Shown here: piece by piece, positions 58,479 through 64,000 of the stretch | Numbering within the stretch: position 1 is the first letter of the stretch | Layout of the letters: every line of letters starts with the position of its first letter | Source of the DNA: an uncultured Christensenella sp. | Lineage (GTDB): Bacteria; Bacillota; Clostridia; Christensenellales; Borkfalkiaceae | Direction of reading: 5' to 3' | Length of the DNA: 64,000 bases | NCBI GenBank assembly: GCA_910577555.1 | Contig: CAJTLF010000012.1 | Coordinates: 6,395-70,394 of the forward strand | Position numbers and translations under genes: made by a program | The notes under the pieces: generated by a model | Seen by the model: only the letters and a program-made list of their open reading frames with translations | Databases searched by the model: none | Told to the model about the DNA's origin: nothing

Positions 58479-58835
58479 TTATTTTAATTTTAGCATATTT
58501 TCGCCTACGGTTACAAAATCGCGCTGGGCTTGCTCGCCGTAACGCTTTCCAATCTGGCGAAAAACGTAAAGCAAGTCATCTTCAAGTGGCGTTATGCTTT
58601 CTTTTCTCGTTGCCATAGCTCCCGCGGCGCGCTCTTCGGGCGTGAAATCTTCCCTGCCTAAAAGGTAATCGACCGAAACCCCGAAAAAATTTGCGATTTT
58701 TAATAGAGTTTCGTAGTCAGCTTGATTTCGTCCGATTTCGTAACTTCTGTATGTTTCGAATGGAATATTTAACATATCAGAAGTTTGAGAAATAGTTAAA
58801 TTTTTTTCTTTTCTAAGTTGTCTAAGATTTTTCAT
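58479..58835 (-). CDS. CI-like Xre repressor
   Basis: A 118-aa protein. The HTH_XRE domain starts LRQLRKEKNLTISQTSDMLN, with IPFETYRSYEIGRNQADYET as recognition region, and YLLGREDFTPEERAAG closes it. The short C-terminal helix probably dimerises. AGGTGAT precedes the ATG. Divergent from the element B operon with palindromic operators between them, so it likely keeps that operon silent in the integrated state. Confidence 0.88.
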   Translation of the reverse strand: MKNLRQLRKEKNLTISQTSDMLNIPFETYRSYEIGRNQADYETLLKIANFFGVSVDYLLGREDFTPEERAAGAMATRKESITPLEDDLLYVFRQIGKRYGEQAQRDFVTVGENMLKLK

Positions 58836-58850
58836 AATATCACCTGCCTA

Positions 58851-58990
58851 CATTTTACCGTAGTTAGTGGTATTTTTTTGTGTATAAATTACGGTAATAC
58901 TGTTGACAAGCGGGTATAAATTATGGTATTTTTGAAATATAATATAAAAAAACCATAAAACACGGTAAATGCGTGTTAACACGCGCCCGC
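58851..58990. promoter_or_regulatory. Repressor operator and promoter region of element B
   Basis: Related words TTACCGTAG...GTGGTA, ATTACGGTAAT (palindrome), ATTATGGTA and ACCATAAAACACGGTAA suggest four operator half- or full sites. TTGACA at 58903-58908 with TATTTT 18 bp downstream, or TATAAT at 58938-58943, could serve as the rightward promoter. Confidence 0.6.
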
Positions 58991-59022
58991 GCGGGGAATT
59001 GCGCGGCAAAGGAAGAAAGGGA

Positions 59023-59229
59023 ATGAAAGGATTTATTGAAGTAACGAATGTGGACGGCGTAAAACGCTTGGTTTCGGTTTCGAAAATACAGCACGTGGGA
59101 GAATATTCCGGCGATACCGTTATTATGTTTGGTTCCAAAGTTTTCAAAAGGAAGCTCAAATATGATTATTTGTGGGTTAGGGAAACTTACGAAGAAGTTG
59201 TTGCGAAGATAAAAGAAGCAACAGAATGA
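59023..59229 (+). CDS. Small hypothetical protein (68 aa), first gene right of the repressor
   Basis: From ATG 59023: MKGFIEVTNVDGVKRLVSVS, then KIQHVGEYSGDTVIMFGSK and a helical end (RETYEEVVAKIKEATE). An SH3-like small beta barrel is likely. Ribosome site GAAAGGGA. The Cro position suggests a regulatory gene, but the fold is not HTH. Confidence 0.65.
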   Translation: MKGFIEVTNVDGVKRLVSVSKIQHVGEYSGDTVIMFGSKVFKRKLKYDYLWVRETYEEVVAKIKEATE

Positions 59230-59494
59230 AAAATCCCGCCGAAACTCGACGGGGATAACAAATTTCGATATCAGATTTTTTCTTTTTAAAAATACTCATA
59301 GATTTTTCCCTAAGATAAATTTATGTGTGTTTAGCGCGAAAGCGCGTTCCGTTGGTGGACACTCCTTTATTTTGTAGTGTTATCAAATTTATTTTATCAA
59401 ATATTGGAAAAACTGTCAACGGAATCAATTAAAAATCGCCCTTCACGGGGTTTTAATATACGCGCGGGTGCGCACACCCGCAAAGGAGTAGAAA
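59230..59494 (+). other. Spacer with hairpins before the export-type operon
   Basis: GCGCGAAAGCGC hairpin near 59336-59347 and GCGGGTGCGCACACCCGC at about 59463-59480 directly before AAAGGAG and ATG 59495; the latter could control translation. No promoter with both boxes was identified. Confidence 0.45.
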
Positions 59495-59830
59495 ATGGCA
59501 AAGACAATTAAACAAACTGCAGTTCCAACAAAAAGTAGTAGAGAGCTTGCAAAAGAACGTAAAGCGGAAGAAAGCATAATTTCTACTATCTGTGGCAACA
59601 CTACGCCGGGGCAAAGGAAAGTAAGTGTTGCGTGGGTTGCGCTTGCGAGTGGGACGCATGACGTCGAAAAGGTACAGCGGATAACAAAAAGATACGGATT
59701 AAAAATTGCAGACGGTGAAATTGATTTATCTGGTAAAGCAAATTTAGGCGGAGCATATAAAGAAATTTTGACGAAGCGTCAAAAAGAGCTGGACGAATAT
59801 TTGAAGCGTCGGCAGGCAAAAAAGCGGTGA
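59495..59830 (+). CDS. Small basic protein (111 aa)
   Basis: Begins MAKTIKQTAVPTKSSRELAK; middle TTPGQRKVSVAWVALASG; ends in a Lys/Arg-rich helix (YLKRRQAKKR). No signal peptide or membrane helix. AAAGGAG precedes the ATG. It opens a tightly packed operon with two exported proteins, and its basic charge would suit DNA binding. Family not recognised. Confidence 0.6.
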   Translation: MAKTIKQTAVPTKSSRELAKERKAEESIISTICGNTTPGQRKVSVAWVALASGTHDVEKVQRITKRYGLKIADGEIDLSGKANLGGAYKEILTKRQKELDEYLKRRQAKKR

Positions 59831-59883
59831 CACCGAGAAATAAAAAACAGAAGTCGCGGGTAACCGTGGCAAGGGAGCAAGAA

Positions 59884-62193
59884 ATGGCAAAGACAAGCGG
59901 CAAATGGGAAATACGTACGGTAGATATACTCGTTGTGATAATAATGGTATTGACGGGGTCTACGTCGTTATTGGCGTGGGGCTCGAAAGGCTTTACGGAT
60001 TGGAACGTAATGGGCTGGTTTGGCTACGCGCCGGAGCAGACGCCTGCCCCGCTCCCGGAAGAGCCGCAGGACGAAGAGCTGCAAGCGGTAGCGTCGGGCT
60101 ATAACTTGGTTATGCCTTCGACAACTTCCCGCGCGATAAGTTCGGAAGCTGAAGCGGAATTTAACGAATATATTTCGCGTTCAGGAACGGACGAAACCAC
60201 GGACGCATTTCTTGCAAAAGTAACAGTAAAAAACGAATTGGACGGTGAAACGTTAAGCGGGAAAGCAGCGGGAGCAAAATTTATCTATGCACAATCGGCA
60301 ATGGCTTTTGCCATAATGTTGCCGCGTGAGATACCGTTCGTGCATTTACAGACTGGAAATATTTATAAAGACACTAAGTGCGAGTATAAGGGCTCGAGCT
60401 TAAATAACTTTTATAAAAACGCGTTTGATTATTGGGATATGTACGTGTTGACGTCCGGCGGAAAGCCGACGGCGTCGACGCTGGGGGCGATTACGGTAAC
60501 TTATCAGATAGCAAAAGAAATACATTTACCGCCCGACCCGGTAAAAGAAGGTTACACCTTTACGGGCTGGTATTACGGCACGGAATCAGAACACGGCGAG
60601 AACTGCACGGCATACGACGGCGAACCTATCACCGAAGAAACGAGCCTGCACGCGCATTTTGAAATAAACCGTTACACGGTGACGTACGATACCGCGGGCG
60701 GCAATGAAATGGCAAATCAAGTAGTGAATTGGAACACGTCGCTTACGCCGCCAACGCCAGAACGTACGGGTTACGACTTTAAAGGCTGGTATTTATCGGA
60801 CGACACGGAATACACGGGTCAGGCAATTAAAGAAGATACAACGTTAAAAGCGAAATGGGAAATAAAGAAACTGACGGTAAATTTTTCAGCGTTTGGCGAA
60901 AGTTGCGGCACGCGGGAAACGATTTACGGGACGATAGTTCCGACAATCCCCGGCATAAAAAACGTGATATATACTCTTCAAAGCCGCATAACTAAAACCA
61001 CTGGAACCCACGGCAAAAGCGGTTTTGCAGACAAGGAATACGGCGATTTTAAATACACGCTCAACGTTGAAATGTTGTCGAGTCCATTAGGTATTGTATA
61101 TTTTTACGACGTTGAAAGGATATCGGATACGGAGCAATATGCGTTAATGTGTATAGGTCGCCATTATTTAAACCGTCCCCTTCGGTTTGAAATATATAAA
61201 TCCCAAAAAATGCCGGGAGCTGGTGGTAGCGTTTCAGAACACATCACGCCTTTATCGTCGGTAGAATTTCCCGATATTAACTATACCGATGTCAGCACTT
61301 ACAAAATCGAGATAACGTCGACACAAATAAAGTTTTCGCTCGTATTAAAAACGGGCGAAACGACGTCAAAGGAATTTGCGTCGGATACCGAAGAATACGC
61401 GGTGTTTTACGGATATTTGAACACAGATAACGTATACCGAAAAGAAAACGCAGATAGTGACGACGATTACGACATAACGGAAACGATAGAGTTATACGAC
61501 GTAGAAGAGCTTGCGGAAATATATCCGACAAAGGAAGGGCTAACGTTTGCGGGCTGGTACTACGACGAAGAGCTGACGCGCCCGTATAATTTGGAACCCG
61601 TTCATTCGGATATTAATCTTTACGCAAAGTACGTAGACAGTGAATACACGGTAACTTACGACGTGGCGGGCGGTGAACACATACCAGAACAAATAGTAAT
61701 CTGGAACACGGTCTTAACGCCGCCGACGCCAAAGCGCACGGGTTACGACTTCAAGGGGTGGTTTCTTGCGGACGGCACGGAATACACGGGGCAAGCGATT
61801 AAAGAAGATACGACGTTAACGGCACGTTGGGAAATAAAAGTATTTACGGTCACATTTTACGTAGACGGTGAAGTGTATGCAACGCAAGAAGTTGAATACG
61901 GTACGACGTTTGCGGAGCTTGCCGAACAGGCGAAAGACTTAAATTTAAAAGTACTTACGGTAATGACGGAGCAGGGCGAACTACCGCTTGATGAATACGC
62001 ACATATCCGGATAACGGAAAACTATTCTGTAACGTCGACGAGCTTAACTGCCACCGAACAAGTCCAGCACTTTTTTAAAGTTTATCCTTGGGTATTCGTG
62101 GTAGCCGGTGCAGTGCTGTCGGCAATGATTTTAATAATCGACGCAGTAAGGCATAGACCTGCGAAGCAACAGACCACGCGTAAAAGAAGATGA
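59884..62193 (+). CDS. Exported InlB-repeat protein with N- and C-terminal membrane helices
   Basis: 769 aa from ATG 59884, which has AAGGGAG upstream; an in-frame GTG at 59827, overlapping the previous stop, is the alternative. An N-terminal helix (VDILVVIIMVLTGSTSLLAW) exports the chain. Three or four InlB/Flg_new repeats follow (YTFTGWYYG, YDFKGWYLS, FAGWYYD, YDFKGWFLA), the second and fourth nearly identical. Then a beta domain (YATQEVEYGTTFAELAEQ), a C-terminal helix (YPWVFVVAGAVLSAMILIID) and a basic tail (KQQTTRKRR). This topology fits a surface adhesin or a phage adsorption protein. The next start overlaps its stop (ATGA). Confidence 0.75.
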   Translation: MAKTSGKWEIRTVDILVVIIMVLTGSTSLLAWGSKGFTDWNVMGWFGYAPEQTPAPLPEEPQDEELQAVASGYNLVMPSTTSRAISSEAEAEFNEYISRSGTDETTDAFLAKVTVKNELDGETLSGKAAGAKFIYAQSAMAFAIMLPREIPFVHLQTGNIYKDTKCEYKGSSLNNFYKNAFDYWDMYVLTSGGKPTASTLGAITVTYQIAKEIHLPPDPVKEGYTFTGWYYGTESEHGENCTAYDGEPITEETSLHAHFEINRYTVTYDTAGGNEMANQVVNWNTSLTPPTPERTGYDFKGWYLSDDTEYTGQAIKEDTTLKAKWEIKKLTVNFSAFGESCGTRETIYGTIVPTIPGIKNVIYTLQSRITKTTGTHGKSGFADKEYGDFKYTLNVEMLSSPLGIVYFYDVERISDTEQYALMCIGRHYLNRPLRFEIYKSQKMPGAGGSVSEHITPLSSVEFPDINYTDVSTYKIEITSTQIKFSLVLKTGETTSKEFASDTEEYAVFYGYLNTDNVYRKENADSDDDYDITETIELYDVEELAEIYPTKEGLTFAGWYYDEELTRPYNLEPVHSDINLYAKYVDSEYTVTYDVAGGEHIPEQIVIWNTVLTPPTPKRTGYDFKGWFLADGTEYTGQAIKEDTTLTARWEIKVFTVTFYVDGEVYATQEVEYGTTFAELAEQAKDLNLKVLTVMTEQGELPLDEYAHIRITENYSVTSTSLTATEQVQHFFKVYPWVFVVAGAVLSAMILIIDAVRHRPAKQQTTRKRR

Positions 62194-63836
62194 ACGGGTA
62201 TAGCAATATGACAAGCACGGCTAAAAAATTAACGTACATAATAGCGGCGGTAATAATATCGCTACTTAGCTTGACGACAATAACGTTAACGAACGGCGGA
62301 GCGGCTAACGCGTCCGCCGAGTCGGCGTATTCTTCACCGCTTGCGGATTTGAAAAGCGACCCTGATTTCAATATCGAAGATTACCCCGTCGGCGGCAATA
62401 GTTTTACTATGGAAATAATCCAGATAGCGGAAAGCACGCGCAATGAGCTTTTGGTATACACTTATCAGCCGTACGGAAAAATCGAAGGCAGTTCGATTTC
62501 TATATCCAAAACGATAAACGACAATTATCACCCGAAGAAATACTCGCTTACGCTATTGAATTATGAAGACGTATTTTACAAGTACCGTGTAGACGATTTT
62601 GAAATCGAGAAAGACGCGTTACGGTATTACAACGTGCCTACGATATGGCGCAAGTACGACCGCCAGATAGACGGTGCGCCGTCGGGCGGGATAACAATAA
62701 GCGAAATAGCGTATACGGTTGGAAAGTTTTGGACGGCGGCGACAGTGAACGGCACCGTTACTTATACTTTGAAACAAACGGAAACGGTAGAGATACGCAA
62801 CCCGTTTACAGGGTTTGTACGGCGTTCAAAGGGAGTTAGCTGGGCGAACAACCAAAGTTGCGATGCGCATTTTATAGCGTTTAATACAAACTATGACATA
62901 ACGCGGTTAATCTCTGCGGACGTTACTTATCGCACGCAGGATTATAAACGAACGTTAATCGGCGGAACGCAATACAGTCCTATATCCGAAACGTTATATC
63001 GTACGGTAAACCACAGCGAGAAAGTGAGCAATAACGTAAACGGACTGTTTGCGGACAATTATAATTGGGACAGGATATCTAAAACTTCGGACTTTATTGC
63101 GGATTTGAATATACAGGACGAAAAAACGAAATCGGAGTTGCGGGCGCGGAAATGGGTAATTAATTTTCTTGAAACGGATTATACGGTTCCTGCAGGTGCA
63201 GATAATGGCGTGGCAATGTTTGGCGGCGCACTCGGAGTACTTTACAACGGGTTTGAACTGCTGTTCGGAGAAACGAGCGGCACGCACGTAAAAGAAGTTG
63301 CGGTATTGCGGCTTGAATTCGAAGTAAACGGTAAGCATTACAATCTGGGTGCAGTAAGCAATGTGGTTTCCGGACCGGAAACGCCGAGCGACGAAATAGG
63401 TAATGCGGTTGACGAGTTTTTCAAAGGCATAGGCGCGGTGCTTGCAAAAATACCTTGGTGGGGCTGGTTGATAATATTCGGCGTTATCGCGGTAATAGTT
63501 ATTTTTATTCTGTCGTTCTTCTTCCCTGTTTTACGCGTAGCGTTACAAGCAATATTAAAAGGCTTGCAGGCAGTATTTAAAGCGATATGGTGGGTTATCT
63601 GCTTGCCGTTCCGCGGAATAGCGGGGATTATCCGCAATGTGCAGGCAAGCCGTGAGCGCAAGCGGGAAACGGCAACGACGAAAGCAAGCCGACCTAAGAA
63701 GAAAAAATCTCGGTCAAACAGTTTAGGAACGACAAAGAACCCGAAGCGGAAAAAGGCGTCAAAGGAGCAAACGGGCAATGCGCAAGTGCCGAATCGTAAG
63801 AAAACGAAAGGTTCAAAGGCGGGCAAAACAACGTGA
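62190..63836 (+). CDS. Exported protein with C-terminal membrane anchor and long basic tail
   Basis: 548 aa. Signal peptide (KLTYIIAAVIISLLSLTTIT, cleavage near ANASA), then about 380 extracytoplasmic beta-rich residues (DPDFNIEDYPVGGNSFTMEI, YKYRVDDFEIEKDALRYYNV). A strong helix follows (WGWLIIFGVIAVIVIFILSF), then amphipathic segments and a Lys/Arg/Ser tail of about 70 residues. The shape is shared with filamentous-phage adsorption/assembly proteins and some conjugation proteins. It overlaps both neighbours (ATGA and GTGA), so stoichiometric co-expression is likely. No family named with confidence. Confidence 0.75.
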   Translation: MNGYSNMTSTAKKLTYIIAAVIISLLSLTTITLTNGGAANASAESAYSSPLADLKSDPDFNIEDYPVGGNSFTMEIIQIAESTRNELLVYTYQPYGKIEGSSISISKTINDNYHPKKYSLTLLNYEDVFYKYRVDDFEIEKDALRYYNVPTIWRKYDRQIDGAPSGGITISEIAYTVGKFWTAATVNGTVTYTLKQTETVEIRNPFTGFVRRSKGVSWANNQSCDAHFIAFNTNYDITRLISADVTYRTQDYKRTLIGGTQYSPISETLYRTVNHSEKVSNNVNGLFADNYNWDRISKTSDFIADLNIQDEKTKSELRARKWVINFLETDYTVPAGADNGVAMFGGALGVLYNGFELLFGETSGTHVKEVAVLRLEFEVNGKHYNLGAVSNVVSGPETPSDEIGNAVDEFFKGIGAVLAKIPWWGWLIIFGVIAVIVIFILSFFFPVLRVALQAILKGLQAVFKAIWWVICLPFRGIAGIIRNVQASRERKRETATTKASRPKKKKSRSNSLGTTKNPKRKKASKEQTGNAQVPNRKKTKGSKAGKTT

Positions 63837-64000
63837 TAGCGTTATTTACGATACTTACGGTAGTGTTTGTAATAGGACGGGTTGTAATGGGTTATTACGC
63901 GGGTAGCGTTGAATTAATTGAGATTCTGCTACCTGCAGTAACTTGGATATGCGTAATATTGGGCGTTGTTGCCGGAGTGTTTATCGGTATTCGGATATGC
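63833..64000 (+). CDS. Small membrane protein, cut by the window end
   Basis: Start GTG 63833 overlaps the previous stop (GTGA). The visible 56 residues hold two hydrophobic helices (MIALFTILTVVFVIGRVV and LLPAVTWICVILGVVAGVFI). It continues past 64000. A small multi-helix membrane protein after a large anchored exported protein is the order of gVI after gIII in filamentous phages, but sequence alone does not prove it. Confidence 0.6.
   Translation, partial: MIALFTILTVVFVIGRVVMGYYAGSVELIEILLPAVTWICVILGVVAGVFIGIRIC

Overview
The window looks like chromosome from an uncultured gut-type member of the Clostridia (Bacillota). Evidence: the conserved Firmicutes run yqfC-yqfD-phoH-pgpH-ybeY-era-yqzL-recO in order; a SigB/SigF-type partner-switching operon; sigma-A promoters (TTGACA/TATAAT, mostly 17-bp spacers); frequent TTG starts; pyruvate phosphate dikinase; BspA-type leucine-rich lipoproteins; serine and tyrosine recombinases of Clostridia type. 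No rRNA gene, complete tRNA gene or CRISPR array was seen. All assignments come from reading motifs; no database was searched.

Layout. 1-2.7 kb: end of feoA, a short feoB and an RluA-type pseudouridine synthase. 2.7-5.9 kb: a restriction-modification locus, with one protein fusing a cytosine-C5 and a DPPY-type amino methyltransferase, divergent from an HNH endonuclease. 6-7.4 kb: citrate synthase. 7.6-9.4 kb: STAS protein, two HATPase-fold proteins and a sigma factor. 9.4-15.8 kb: a multi-spanning membrane protein, a PucR-type HTH protein, an S41 protease and an LRR lipoprotein behind a structured leader. 16-17.4 kb: dispersed hairpin repeats and a MinD-like ATPase. 17.5-23.9 kb: the conserved yqfC to recO run. 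24-31.8 kb: a lipoprotein with a zinc-protease motif, PPDK, a small lipoprotein and a LytTR/GHKL two-component pair. 31.9-42.7 kb: envelope and polysaccharide genes (two GH16 lipoproteins, a domain-swapped GH3, a GT2 synthase, cardiolipin synthase, GalE, a DUF1349 protein). 43.4-46.7 kb: an AT-rich cassette of PucR regulator, KdgT-type permease and acetolactate decarboxylase.

From 46.7 kb to the end the DNA is accessory. Element A (about 46.7-56.9 kb) has a large serine recombinase and an Xre repressor leftward, then small HTH genes, a possible replication protein followed by iteron-like repeats, an orphan tail-like protein, a possible structured RNA, a small DNA-binding protein facing five operator-like repeats, and a stand-alone protein resembling the arm-binding half of an integrase. 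The order int-repressor | small ORFs-rep-ori resembles a phage satellite (inference).

Element B starts at a 25-bp tRNA 3'-end copy (56973-56997). It carries a tyrosine integrase, a CI-like repressor with an operator region, and a tightly overlapping rightward operon. That operon encodes a small basic protein, two large exported proteins with a C-terminal membrane anchor and basic tail, and a small membrane protein cut by the window edge. The arrangement fits an integrated filamentous phage or a dedicated export element, but the diagnostic ATPase, if present, lies beyond 64000.
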